From Diplocarpon mali (taxonomy: Eukaryota > Ascomycota > Leotiomycetes > Helotiales > Drepanopezizaceae), in the NCBI GenBank assembly GCA_024741835.1, contig JAENRP010000084.1, forward strand, positions 1 to 64,000: a stretch of DNA of 64,000 nt, in the 5' to 3' direction. How positions within the stretch are numbered: position 1 is the stretch's first letter; every line of letters begins with the position of its first letter. A program made the position numbers and the translations under genes. A model generated the notes under the pieces. That model was given only the letters and a program-made list of their open reading frames with translations, had not been told where the DNA came from and did not search any database. Below are positions 35,747 through 47,430 of this stretch, in pieces.

Positions 35747-38700
35747 TCAGATCAGGTAAGCAACAGCCCCAGCTGCGAACGCAACCACGAGGCCGATGGT
35801 GCTCTTCGAGGAGCTGGCCGCGCCCGTGGCGTAGATTGGGAACTTGTTGGCCGTGGAGTTCGGCGGGGCGGACGCGGGGGCGGATGGGCTCGCTGGGCTT
35901 TCATATGGGTATGGTGCCGCGGGGTAGGATGGAGATTCTCCGCCTCCGTAGGGGTATGGTACCTTGGTGGCGTGAGGCTTTGGGATCACGGTCGCAGTCG
36001 TCCTGATGACTTCGCCTGGCTTGTGGATGGTAGTGGTGCTCTCTAGGGTGGAGGTGGAGGGTGGATACTCGTCACCTTCTGGGTAGGATGGAACAGCGCC
36101 GCCGTGGTTAGGATACTCACCACCTTGTGGGTAAGAGGGATAGTCGCCTCCTTCTGGGTAAGATGGGACAGCGCCGCCGTTGTTAGGAGACTCGCCCCCT
36201 TGTGGGTGAGAGGGGTACTTGTCTCCTTCTGGGTAAGATGGGACAGCGCCGCCGTTGTTAGGAGACTCGCCTCCTTGTGGGTGAGAGGGGTACTCGCCTC
36301 CTTCTGGGTGAGATGGGACAGCGCCGCCATTTTGGGGAGATTCACCACCTTGTGGGTAAGAGGGATATTTGTCTCCTTCTGGGTAAGTTGGGAATGCGGC
36401 TGGGCCAGCGGGTATCTTGGTGGGCTCGCTATCGGTGACTGGGCAAACCGTGGTAGAGATCTTGATGGTCTGCGTTGTAATGTGACCGAGCTTGGAAGTA
36501 CATTCGGGTACAGCTGGTGGGCATGAGGTGATCGTGTAGATGGCGGTCTTGTACACGGTGGAGGTTGTGTATTTGGTGACCGACACGCTGGGCACTGGGG
36601 TCACTGTTGGCTCTTCGACTGGGCAAACCGTAGTAGAGATCTTGATGGTCTGCGTTGTAACTTGACCGAGCTTGGAAGTACATTCGGGTACAGCTGGTGG
36701 GCATGAGGTGATCGTGTAGATGGCGGTCTTGTACACGGTCTTGGTTGTGTATTTGGTGACCGATACGCTTGGAGCTGGAGTAGTTGTTGGCTGTTTGCTA
36801 AGAGTCTCCATGGGATATTGCACGGCTGGAGTCGTTGTAACCGGGCAGACTGTCGTAGAAATTGCAATTGTCTTGGTCGTCACGCTTCCTAATGAGCAAT
36901 CCGGAACACTGGGGGGGCACCACGTGATTGTCTGGACATTGGTAGCGTAGACAGTAGACGTGGTGTACTTCTGGACCGGTGGATAAAATCCATATGGACA
37001 TGCTCCTCCTGTGCATTTTGACGGCGGAGGAGACATTGGGTACTTAGCGGCTGGCGGGTACGAGTTAAATGGGCACGCTCCTCCTGTGCATTGTGACGGC
37101 GGAGGAGACATTGGGTACTTAGCGGCTGGCGGGTACGAGTCAAATGGGCACGCTCCTCCTGTGCATTGTGACGGCGGAGGAGACATTGGGTACTTAGCAG
37201 CTGGCGGGTACGAGCCAAATGGGCACGCTCCTCCTGTGCATTGTGACGGCGGAGGAGACATTGGGTACTTAGCGACTGGCGGGGACGAGCCAAGTGGGCA
37301 TTCTCCTCCTGTGCATTTTGATGGTGGAGGAGACATTGGGTACTTAGCGACTGGCGGGGACGAGCCAAGTGGGCATTCTCCTCCTGTGCATTTTGATGGT
37401 GGAGGAGACATTGCGTACTTAACGACTGGCGGGGACGAGCCAAGCGGGCATTCTCGTCCTGTGCATTCTGACGGCGGAGCAGGAGACATGTCGTACTTGG
37501 CGGCTGGCGGGTACGAGCCAAGTGGACATTCTCCTCCTGAGCACCCGGGGGTTGAAATCCCAGTCGGCGCCATTCCGTAGCTGCGTGTTGGCCCGGCCGT
37601 GTTTGGAAGGCTGCTCGAGTTGGAAGCTTTTGCAACTGGATAATCGGACACATCGCTGGGGAGGGCTGGGCTTGGATTGCGGTAGATTCCAGTTGGATAG
37701 GCTGATGAGACGACCGGCCAGCTGGAGCCAGTAGGTAGCGCGTAGAACTTCGAATATGTTTCTCTAGTTGAATGGTGGGTAAAGCTCAGAAATGCTGATG
37801 CCGGCGCAGCATAGTACTGGCCACGATGCGTCTCGAAAGGATTCCTGCTCACAGCAATCTCTGTAGGTCTAGCATAGCCGTAGCTACTGACGCTGGGCAA
37901 GATGTCAGTTTGATTCTCGCCAGGCCGCGCGTCGCCGTATCAATGGTAACTGGTGCGAGAGACATACCTAGAGCGACTCGAAATTGGATGAGAGATATGC
38001 CCCGAGCTCCTGTGCGAGCCGTATGTGGCGGGATACCCAGAGCTGGGACTCGAAGCCTCGTATGTTGGCAATGCTGAAGTTGAGCTCTGGGAAGAGGATA
38101 CCGAGTTAGATGTTGGCTTCGCAGAAGGAGAGTAAACTTTGGTCGAGAGCGAGGAGGTTTCTGTTCGAATGGAGCCTACCGTGCTTGACCTCGTAACTGG
38201 CGGCGCAGGATTCAACAAGAGATGCTTGATGACCTGGAGATAGTCCATTTGGGGATAAGCGCTGTGGCGATTGTTTCTCGCTGCATGGGTGTTCTCCTAG
38301 AGGAAGAGCTCAGGGTCAGTACGACTACTTTGAGGGATGTTTCATAGCGTTGTGGTTAAATCAGAGCAGCAAGCATGACTTGAAAGGAGATTTATGTCTT
38401 GAGGCTCCGGAGGGGGAAAAAGAAGCCAGGGTAGACTCACCCAGATCATGACCCCACCAAACTGCTCTTCCCAATGATATTTTGCGAGGAGGGTCTTGAC
38501 TTCTCTGGGTTTGAGATAATCGTGCCCTGCTCCTCTTGCTGCTGCTTCAGGGGATCCCAGGAGACCAATGTGAAGCTTAGCCCCCTTGCTCTTCCCGGCG
38601 TTCACAAATCTTACCCACTGCTCGTAGTTAAAATGGCCAGTCTTGTCAATAAAATTTCGGGCAGTACATCCAAAATGCCGGTTGTTGTAGAACTGGATAA

Positions 38701-39524
38701 ACAACATATCAAACTTAGCCTCGCTGATTGTCCGACCCATGTTTTGCTCTGGGAGCGGGCATTGAGGCGAACCGGAGATCAAGTAGGTCTTGGAGTTGGG
38801 GTTGGCACGTTTGTGGGCGTCAAAGTGGGCACGCAGCCGGTTAATGGCGGCAATGTAGCCAGCTTGTCCGTCAGGCGACGGATTCTCGATGTCGAAGTCG
38901 AAGCCATCAACGTCGACTTTTCGGGTCAAATCCGTGCTGATAAATCCGCCGTCTAGGGGTCTGACCCCGCCGGCCTTAACCCACTCCTCGTCGTATGGCC
39001 CATATGCCTTCCACAGGAAATCGGCAAGGTGCTCCCCCTCGGCCTCTCCGTTCAAGTGGTAGTCTCCAAGTTGGCCACCGAGGGACAGGAGGATTTTCTT
39101 ATTCGTTTTAGTTTGACAGTAGTGGATATCATCTTGCAGAAACGGGCATCGCTTGTGCAGTCGATCGTGATCCGCGTTGTGATTACCGCCGTATCCAGGT
39201 CCTTTGTGGTAGCCATAGCTGGCCCAACATTGATTTCCGAAGTTCGCTCCCACCAGACCGTTTGCTTTGGATGGAAAGACGTTGATGAACGCGAGCGGGA
39301 TAATGTCGACGTCCGGACGGTCGCAGAGGTATTTCAAGCGTGATTGGTCAGAACCCTGACCCTATTTACCATCAGTATTTTCCCAGGGATATATACATCT
39401 GGATTGCCGGTCTTACATAGTACATAACGACGTTACTCCGTGAGCCCGCATCATATGCGGCCGAGGCCGAGGAGATTAGCGAGAGAGATGCGGCGGCGGC
39501 GGCAATAAATCGAGTCGAAAACAT
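35747..39524 (-). CDS. GH18 class III chitinase with long repeat tail and GPI-type signal
   Basis: Four exons, 39,524-39,417, 39,361-38,441, 38,296-37,968 and 37,892-35,747, with introns of 55, 144 and 75 bp, all GT-AG and in phase, give about 1,167 residues. A signal peptide (about 1-22) precedes a class III GH18 barrel (about 30-345) with the catalytic DGFDFDIE at 188-195, E195 being the proton donor. A Ser-rich linker follows, then eight 25-residue units with the core CTGGECPLGSxPPxAKY, three CPP-x-VP-x-C/TTVCPV modules, and Pro/Gly-rich PEGxxYPSxPQGG units. The end, SSSKSTIGLVVAFAAGAVAYLI in pattern, looks like a GPI-attachment signal. It should hydrolyse chitin at the wall or outer membrane face, as in wall remodelling and cell separation. 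The exon 2-3 junction (144-bp intron) is the least certain. Confidence 0.85.
36060..36395 (-). repeat. Intragenic 75-bp tandem array encoding Pro/Gly-rich units
   Basis: Within the last chitinase exon about four imperfect copies of a 75-bp unit are spaced exactly (for example GTTAGGAGACTCGCC at 36,182 and 36,257). They encode 25-residue units of the type GGAVPSYPEGDKYPSHPQGG. The period is a multiple of three, so copy-number change keeps the frame. Confidence 0.85.
36430..36800 (-). repeat. Intragenic 180-bp duplication in the chitinase tail
   Basis: Two nearly identical 180-bp units (starting near 36,441 and 36,621) encode the cysteine-containing modules YTT-x-TVYKTAIYTITSCPP and TTQTIKISTTVCP. 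A third, diverged module lies at about 36,830-36,985. The very high identity of the first two suggests a recent duplication or ongoing homogenisation. Confidence 0.8.
37005..37565 (-). repeat. Intragenic 75-bp tandem array encoding Cys/Pro-rich units
   Basis: About eight copies of a 75-bp unit (for example GTGCATT at 37,011 and 37,086) encode 25-residue units with two cysteines each (CTGGACP), a PP-x-AKY segment and PMSPPPS. Neighbouring copies are up to about 95 percent identical, while copies at the edges are more diverged, the usual pattern of unequal exchange. Because the period is divisible by three, long open frames also appear on the other strand and in another frame here; those are by-products. 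Confidence 0.9.
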
Positions 39525-41077
39525 GATGCCGGGGAACGACGACAAGAACCTGAACAGGTTGTGGTGTGGCCGAAGCCGGTAGAGGTCGCTCTGACGGGAT
39601 GATCAAGGAGAGGAAGCAAACGAATGTCTGCACGGCACAACAGTCGCCGCAGGGTGAGGAGGAGAGTTCCAATGAAGGAGAGGGTGGTGGGAAGAGGGAA
39701 GAGAGAGAAGGGGCAGAGACGCCATCATTTAAAGCCAGTCTTCTTGCTGAGCCAGATAAATCGGGAGTGCCCAGCTGGGTACCTGGCTCGAGATAGCAAC
39801 GAGGGACAGAAATGGCACAAATGTGGGTTGGACGAGCAAGATGGATCGTGATGGCGGTCCTGCTCGACTATTCCACGGGGGCTCGCTTAGCAGCTTCGTA
39901 GCTCGAAGGGGGGCCAGGGAGCATCAACAGTCGAACGAGGTCTACGGAGTCGGCCGTGCTTGCAATCCTGCCGCACTGCTTGCGTTTCTCCAGTCCAGGC
40001 TGCGGCTCGTGCTCACCACGTACGGAGCATTAGCCGTCGGGCGAGCAATCCAGATCCACCGGAATATAGATATTTACGCTTAGCGAGGACCGCATCTCAG
40101 CTTCCAAGTGCCTGATCCGGTGGAAGAACGTGCCTTGGCTTCGGGATTTTGGCGGCTGCTACCTCACCAACAATAGTATCTCGCGGTCATCCTGGCCGTC
40201 AGACGGGCGTCGTTTCTCCGACCAAAACAATCAAGCGGCTTGTTGTTCTGGAAATACATTTTCTGGTATAGGATGCCAAGTGATCCCACCAAAGGATCTT
40301 TCGGCTGTATATTTATCTGGGATGGGACCTTGCCCGGGACAAGAATAGGCGGATAAGAACGACCGGTCGTCGTCATCGGGCTGCGCGAGCACTGGGGAGC
40401 CGGCCGGCTTTCTCATGCACCCTCGGGCTATCCGGTCCGCGATGCGGTGTTGTCAGGATAGACTCCGATGACATCGAAGATTGAAAGGGGGTACGCATTC
40501 GATGACACCCGGGCGTGCAGGGATCGCTTCTGACCATGGAGTCTGGACCAGGGATCATGAAGCGGCGGAACCCATCAGAGGGGAACTCACGCATAATAGA
40601 AGGGGAATATTGACATAACACAGCAAGGCCGAGGGAGTCTTGGATGGACATGGTCTGCAGATTTAGCCGTACGCCGCTTGCTGGATACGCTGACTACTCT
40701 CTATCGCTTCGTATCTGATATATCGCAGCTCTACCAAGGTATTGGTCGCAACTAAAATGGCAATCGATTGAGTAGTCGCGCGGTCATGGAGATTGCAAAT
40801 ACAGTATGGTTTGTATATTGTGTACGGGTCACCCGCGCCGCTTCTGCCCGTTTTGCGAATGAACTTGGAGACGCTAACTGTTACGTGAGCGTATTATTTT
40901 TTATAACATGAGAGGACAGCTCTTCGTACTAGGGTAAATATAGCAACCGAGTCCTGCCCAATACACATGATTTATCGTTTACATCATAGGAAATCATAGG
41001 AAGTTCAATAGTGTTCGGTATGATCACTGCTTCTCGTCCCTTGATAATCTCAGAAGAGGACTGCACGACTGGGGAAA

Positions 41078-41130
41078 TGGAGTTGGTGTGAGCCTGGTGG
41101 CCCGATGCCATTTTGATCGACTCCCTCGAA
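41078..41130 (-). mobile_element. Single end of a family B MITE
   Basis: Read on the minus strand this segment is GGGAGTCGATCAAAATGGCA followed by TCGGGCCACCAGGC, closely matching the left end of the element at 241-552. No matching opposite end was found nearby, so this is a solo or truncated end. A 60-codon frame on the minus strand (41,111-40,929) starts inside it and is therefore suspect as a gene. Confidence 0.5.
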
Positions 41131-41736
41131 TGGTTGGAGGTATTGGATTCGGGAATGGGACTCTACGGGGGGCGGACCTTCGGCAACAGCGCAACTCTGG
41201 GTGGTGTGTCGACGGCCACGCTGTATTACTTCATAAAATTGAACTCAGCTGGACGTATGGGTAGGATAATAGGGCATCCCAGGTTTAATTCGTCGTTGGA
41301 GTGAGAGGGCCCGGTGCAGGATTATCTTCAACGTGTGAAAGGACGGTAAGATCCCTCTATATTAAGAGGAGGATTTCTCGGGCGCCGGGCACAGTCGACT
41401 GGGGAAAACACGAATTTCGAGTGCAGATTTGTGGGCAGAGAAGTGCGCTGCTCGATCAGTTGGAGGGGGCCGACGTAGAGATCCACCTTCGAATCCAATG
41501 GGTCCTATATGACTGTACGCGCCAGGCTCAAAGCAGTATTTATTGCTAGAATCCGAATGTGGAGCCAGTATATCCCAGGTTCGATGGAGCAAGGAGATCA
41601 GAACCGGAATCGCGACTGGGCAGGCAGAACACGTCAGTCCCCACGGGATAGAGGACGGTCAGACACCGATTCCCACCCTTCATGGCGGCGTGCTCCCAGA
41701 GGTAAGACGAAATGCTGATGTCAGAACATGGATCCC

Positions 41737-41865
41737 TCCTCCCGACTGCCTTGTTTACACGACGCCTCACAACGCGAAGCGGCTATTGAGGTTTCCTCCC
41801 GACTGCCTTGTTTACACGACGCCTCACAACGCAAAGCGGCTATTGAGGTCTCCTCCCGACGCGAA
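41737..41865. repeat. 57-bp tandem repeat, about 2.2 copies
   Basis: The unit beginning TCCTCCCGACTGCCTTG is repeated after exactly 57 bp with only a couple of differences, and a third copy starts and breaks off. The period is divisible by three and keeps an open frame, but the encoded 19-residue unit is not recognisable. Confidence 0.85.
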
Positions 41866-44800
41866 ATCCTTCCGACTCTCTTCTCGAGAAGTTCGGGCCA
41901 AACGCGTTATTGCCGCCAAGCAGCTGGCTACGTAGCGGTTTGGCTCCTCCCGGGGCTCGCTCGACGAGCCTGAAGGATGGTGCTCCCATGAGCCAGGTTC
42001 CGCGGCACAATACCGCCAGGGACGAACTCTATAAAAGCCGATCGCCGAGATGATCGGAATCAGCGAAAGCTTCAGTCAGCCCACGAGGAGTCGACGCCGC
42101 GGTGACGGGCCTCGAGACTTTGGCTTGGACATAAGGCCAAACATCTGCCCGACCGAGCCGAAGCAGCATCAACATCGTCGCAAACTGCCGACTTGCGGGA
42201 GTTGACCTTGGATCGGGATGTCTCGCTGCTCCATGAGACAAATCGTCATCACAAGCAGCAGCTGATCGTCGGTATGTGCCTCTCCTTCTTTCCCCCCCTC
42301 GAATTAGCCGCCAGGTCGAAGCTTCTATGACTTTTGACTCGTTGATATTGGAGTATTTCCCGTGACGGTCTCCCTGCTTCAAGTGCCTTGCGCTCCTCGG
42401 ACGAAGTGATATCTCAAGTCGGGTGCTAGGCTGGCTACTTGGTTCAGCCCGCGCCCTTTACCGACGGACGGTATACCAGAACACGTTCTTCTTTTTTGCT
42501 GTTGAGCGCTCGTCAAGATCTCTTCTTTACAGTAGCCTCCATCTTCCGGACCAGGTGCAGAAAAGTCTATGCGCAAGACTCCCACCATTGTCGAGATGAA
42601 GTACTACGTGGCGTTTTCCAGCCTGACCGTTGCGTCTTTTCACATTACTCACATATCTGCACTAATCAAGATACCTGCCTCTAAAACCAAGCTCGCCAAT
42701 ACAGCCTCGAACTTCTCGAGCTTCCTGGGCGCTTCTGTTCAGTCGAAGCTCTGATTTACATGGCGATCTGGCAAATCCGAAGCCATGCTACATCCAGGAC
42801 CACAAGCGACTCCCCGCAAGCGCCACGTGCCATCCGACCACTGCACGCCGCCCAAATCCTCTCTGAGCTGCCACTCGGCAGCGCGGCGGAGGATTCGTCT
42901 GCTCCCTGCATGGCTTCTTTCATCAGGTCGGGCGGAACATGACCGTGCGGATACCCACCCCGAGACGAATCTTCCCATCAGAATGGCCCTTGGAACGTAT
43001 ATCATTGGACGTTTGAGGTCGGCGTCTTCACAGATGCAAACACACCGTACCTCGGGATGCTCCCCGTCGGGCTCGTCGACCATGTAGAACAACCATGTAG
43101 CGACACACGCCGCTCGGCCGTACGATGCGGGGCTCCTCCTGGCTTCTTGACAAGATGCCTTCGTCGCCGTCGCTGTAAAGTGAGTCCCCCAGGCAGGGCC
43201 ATGAATAATTAACAGTAAACAGGTAACGCGGCTCTCCTTATTCAGAAGCAGAACATCTCCCAGACGGCCTCCACGGCAGTGGCCCCCGGCGGGCCAGCGG
43301 AGCGTCACCTGCTTATCTATAAACTCTCTATACGCGTGTCTCCCATAGCAGGAAAAAAGCTACGTGATTTTTGGACGCACTTGAAATCTGGGATATTTAC
43401 GTCTAAATTACAGAGCACGAAAAATAGAACTCCCAGACCAAAACGGCATGTTATCAATGTCTTCCAGATAGAATGTGGTGTAGAACACAGCCGAAATAGC
43501 ATCCAAGCATTCTCACAATCATAACATGAGGGAAACTAGTCTCTCACCCGTACTCTTCAATGCCGTTGACAGATGACAATACGTGACCGCGGCGCGGGTG
43601 CATAGTCGAGTGCCTGGATCCCTGCACGAGCACGTGACCTGCGGGGCTGTGATGTCGAGCTGTCGCATCGATGCTTCACGGCGCGTGCGACAGTTTCCAC
43701 GAACGCTCGCACCCATGGCTGTCTGCGCGTGGTCGAGTACAGGCAGTATGGTATATATGGTCTGAATCCGCTGGTTCGGCACGCGAGATATCGCAGTCGC
43801 AGCATAGTCTGGACAGAATCTGCGGGCCAATATCGCAGAATCGCAGGCAGGTCCTCCGCAGCATGTCTGGCCCTCACGTCTCCTCTGGGCATCCCAAGGA
43901 CGCTTGTAATTCTGTTGTTCCGTCTGTCCGGCCTGTCAGGTACCAGGCCCGAACTGACTCCGAGCCAGTATTCGGGGGGCATCGTCGGCCTCATCTCCGT
44001 TCTTGCGGATATCTGCCGAATCTCTGGTCACGGTGCTCAGGATTATCGGCTCCTTCGCCAGCGGCGACTTTGGCACGCACACGGCCGTTTCTGAATGGCC
44101 TTGGGCTTGGATCGGAGTATCCTGATCAGCAATGATGCACGGAGCGCGGCGCCTCTGCGGATGTCTCCAGCTGTCGAAAGCGCCGACCGACTATCGTGAC
44201 AGGCCCTCGGAATCCTTTCGCAGGATCAGGATTCGTCTTGGTCACGCCTCTCGGTCCGGAGTCTCTGCTGCTTCTGCACGTGCTGCTTTGGGAGGGCAGC
44301 TCTGGTCTCCCCAGCTGAGCACTGCCAGTCTTCAAGTGAATCTTGGTTGGCGTGCATAACAGGGGAGATATCCCACAAATCGACAATACCGCTTCGCTCC
44401 GTCGGGCGCAGAGGCGCGAACCGCGGTCCGTGATGGCAAAGGGTTGGCGAGGAGGGAGCCGCATTGCCCATCCAAACAAAGAGGGTCCCGAGACGTGGCA
44501 CAGTGCTCAGCATTGGGGTGGCCGTTGGATAAATACAAACCCCCGATGATAACCGACCTGACCATGTAGTGCACATTCCAGCATCAGCTCCCTTGCATTT
44601 CACAACAGTCATCGCAACATCCTCACCAGCCACCCTGCCAGACAATAGATGCGTTCAGCTCACCTCCCGCGCAGCCGACAGCAGTCGAACTCGAACCATA
44701 CGGATTTTCCCACGCGGCTCGGGATGGGGCGTCCTGCGCCAGCCTATCTACCGATTACTCGCCACCTCTCGAGAAATCTTCTCGTCTGAAGCTCTGGCGT

Positions 44801-45780
44801 CGAGGTTGCATTCAAGTCCCGGGAGATCGGTGGATGCTCTGTCACCGGCAGTCAGTCTCAGGCTCCGGCGACGAGGTGCAGACAGGTCCGCCAGCGGCGA
44901 CATAACAACTTCGCCAGTCAGGTGGCAGAGCAGAGCAGAGCAGAGCGAACGGGAAATCTTTGCTGGCGTTTCGATCCACTTCCCTCTTCAAAGGACCATC
45001 CTCTAGCTAGAATCCCTCATCTTGAATCAGTAGCCGCAGAAAGACGACCGCCCATCTCTCGGAGGCCTTGGGGCTGCTGCCTTCGGTGCCTTATCTAGAA
45101 ATCTGCACCCCGGGGACCGTCTTTCATCGAGGTCGAGACCCCTGCGGCATGTCATCTCTAAAACGTGATATGTGACGAGAATCCATAAAGTGATACGCAG
45201 CATCCGAGTGACTGGGTCTACCTATCTCTGAGTCCTCTCATCCCGGACAGAGTTACTAGCCTCCTCTACCCCTCGATCACACGCTCGCTAAAGGGTACTC
45301 CAGAGCGACAACTTTACAAACTGTTTGGAGGATGTCGCCATCGATAATAGCCGAGCAGAGATGATCGACTCCATACTCGAACCATCCCCACGGTCTCAAT
45401 CGCATCGCTAGCTGAGATTGCATTGGGGCTCTACCGCTCTTCATACCCCCTTGGCTTGCCGCCTATACCTGGCTCAAGATATCACCTTTCTAGTGCCATC
45501 GCAGAACATCCGGCATTCTACCAATATCAGCTTATGCCATGTGACTGGCTGGTAATCAGAATCCCAACGCAAATGCTAGTAATGGCTGTCAAGGTTAGTC
45601 GCGACAGACGATGCATCGCAGCACGGCATTTCCCTCCTTGAACTTCGCGTGGAAAATACAGAGAGCGTATGTAATGTCATCGGAGGGGAGAACCATTAAC
45701 GCAGATCCCTTGCATGAAATTATACTCCAGAGCACCATTCAGTTTACATACCGCTTCTATCGTGCCAGGATCCTGCTGTT

Positions 45781-46936
45781 TCAAAAGTATTTACTCCTCA
45801 GCGCCTGGCTCATTCTACTTGCCATGCCGCCCCCGGCTTGCATATTGCTCGCGAGCGCTTCTTCTAGTGCGGACTGAGTGACGGAGGCGTCTGGTCTTGT
45901 TAGCTTGTCTTCTTCCTAAGTCGCGTGGGGAAACGAGGGTGGGAGAACGTAGCATACCATCCAAATCACTGAAACTGCTGCCCATACTTGGCGTCCCATC
46001 ACTTCCTTTTCCACTTCCCTTCCCTTGTCCGGACAGTTCCACAGTCCGCCGAGGGCTCAACGGTCCTATAGGTCTATCTCCCACACCCCTCATGGCATTT
46101 TTCTTAGCAAGCTCGGTTGCTGGGGTTGAACTGGCCGAAGAATCACTCGTTTGCGACAACACCCCCAAGTCTACCGTCCGCTTGGTAGCAGTATTCGCAT
46201 GTGGCATGTTCCTCGCGATGTTTCTCGGATCACCGCGCAGAGTTGCCGATGGGTCTTGGTGTTGTATTGGCATGAACGCAGGCTCGTCGTCGCCGGAATC
46301 GACTGGATCCGGAGATCCAAGTTGCGTAGCTTTCTTGGCGTATCGGGGACGGTTCCGCAGGAGGCGGGATTGGTGAGGCAGCGGAGAATCGGAGCTCGAA
46401 GATGAAGACGAGGGGGAGAGAGGGGGGGAGGTCTCCACCGGGGGGGGACAGAGTTTGGGTGCTGGGGGAAAGGCGGGGCGGAGGGTAGCCTGTTGCGGCC
46501 GAGGGCTGGTTTGTGGTTGGGGAAAGTTGCGAGAGGTAATAGTTGTATTTGCTGACGAGGTTCGTGAGAAGGGTGGTGCGATCGCTCGAACGGGAGTCGA
46601 TGGTTCGTTTCCGCCCGCCGATTCGGTATTACTCCATGGTACGGGCGAAGGTGCCGCAGAACCTCTGGAGACGCCCACCTTGCGCATCTGCGCTCGTACT
46701 TGCAGGAGCTGTCGCTCATATAGCCATGCTGCCTGCTGGAGCAGGAAGGCTAGGGTGACTTCGAATCTGGTGGCTAGTTCGTTCCAATCAATATCACTAT
46801 TCTTGGAAGCTTTGGAGAGGATCTTCCACAATGCTTTGTCCTTCGAGGCGTCCCATTCGACGGATGGGGGATCTATAAAGTCTCCGCGGGGGAAAGGTAG
46901 GCGGATGAAGACTGTGTATGTTGGATCGGAGCTCAT
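45781..46936 (-). CDS. atg29: Autophagy-related protein Atg29
   Basis: Two exons, 46,936-45,958 and 45,890-45,781, with a 67-bp intron (GTATGC donor, CTAAC branch site, CCAG acceptor, phase 1) give 362 residues. The N-terminal 90 residues carry the Atg29 signature: YTVFIRLPFPRGDF, WDASKDKALWKILS, DWNELATRFEVTLAFLLQQA and AWLYERQLLQVRAQMRKVG. A long disordered Ser/Pro-rich middle follows. The end (GSSFSDLDDASVTQSALEEAL, with exon 2 finishing in MASRMSQALRSKYF) matches the conserved C-terminus of filamentous-fungal Atg29, which confirms the splice site. In yeast Atg29 works with Atg17 and Atg31 to scaffold the pre-autophagosomal structure when starvation lowers TORC1. Without the intron the frame would run on into unrelated sequence to 45,815. 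Confidence 0.95.
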
Positions 46937-47430
46937 TGTGATGTGCTGAAGAATGATGTGGAGCTGACGATGTGAGAGGTACCTGGTAGCTGGGGCGCTA
47001 AGATAAGGTTATATGTGCGATAAGCCTCAGCTCTCGGCTAGGGCCGAGACAAGAGACGCCTAGCGGGTAAACAAACTACTAATCCCACAAACGATCTCCC
47101 AGCGCGGATAAAAAAACGAATACTGCAAAAACTAATACGGAAAATTTTCCGCACGTCATTGTGTTGAGTGATTACGAATCACCTGCCTTGTAGACGAGGC
47201 AACAGACAAGCTTTCATCTTTGCAGTGGTCTGACGTGCCGATCTTCGTCGTATAGAGGGAAATCAAACAGAAATTACATGCTGATAGACTCTAATATTCC
47301 AATCAGTGAAGAGCAAAGGCTTTTTGATCCAACAAGAACTGAATCTTGAGCTCAAGCCCGACTACGCGGTTCAATAATCTTCGAGCCACAAATACAATTT
47401 TCTGAGGGATGGAACGGCAAAAAAGGTTCT
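46937..47430. other. Intergenic region between atg29 and the tRNA gene
   Basis: This stretch holds the promoter of atg29 and the 3' flank of the tRNA gene, including its T6 terminator (47,419-47,424). It is AT-leaning around 47,100-47,170. Nothing else is seen. Confidence 0.5.
47419..47424 (-). terminator. RNA polymerase III terminator of tRNA-Pro
   Basis: Six consecutive T on the minus strand begin seven bases after the tRNA discriminator base. This is the ordinary distance and form of a Pol III stop and supports the 3' end assigned to the tRNA gene. Confidence 0.8.

Larger units (their letters stand above)
39525..45780. other. Six-kilobase gap without a recognisable gene
   Basis: Base composition is near normal, unlike the AT-rich blocks, yet I cannot assign a gene. 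The first few hundred bases are the chitinase promoter. Many frames of 60-190 codons overlap on both strands (for example minus 42,739-43,308 and minus 43,557-43,994), but they share no domain or splice pattern. One plus-strand stretch, 42,939-43,206, reads in a protein-like way (GPWNVYHWTFEVGVFTD in part) but has no start codon. A TIR-like fragment (41,078-41,130) and a 57-bp tandem repeat (41,737-41,865) are listed separately. Confidence 0.4.

Noticed and set aside
37005..37565. Regularly spaced repeats that could suggest a CRISPR-like array
   Set aside because: There are no unique spacers; the whole 75-bp unit is repeated and encodes protein, and the genome is eukaryotic.
37011..37580. A 189-codon plus-strand frame and a 254-codon frame on the minus strand over the chitinase repeats
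   Set aside because: They stay open only because the 75-bp unit is divisible by three; the true frame is the one joined to the GH18 domain by matching splice phases.
40929..41111. A 60-codon minus-strand frame with an ATG and protein-like sequence
   Set aside because: Its first codons lie inside a family B inverted-repeat end, and no continuation or homologue is recognised.
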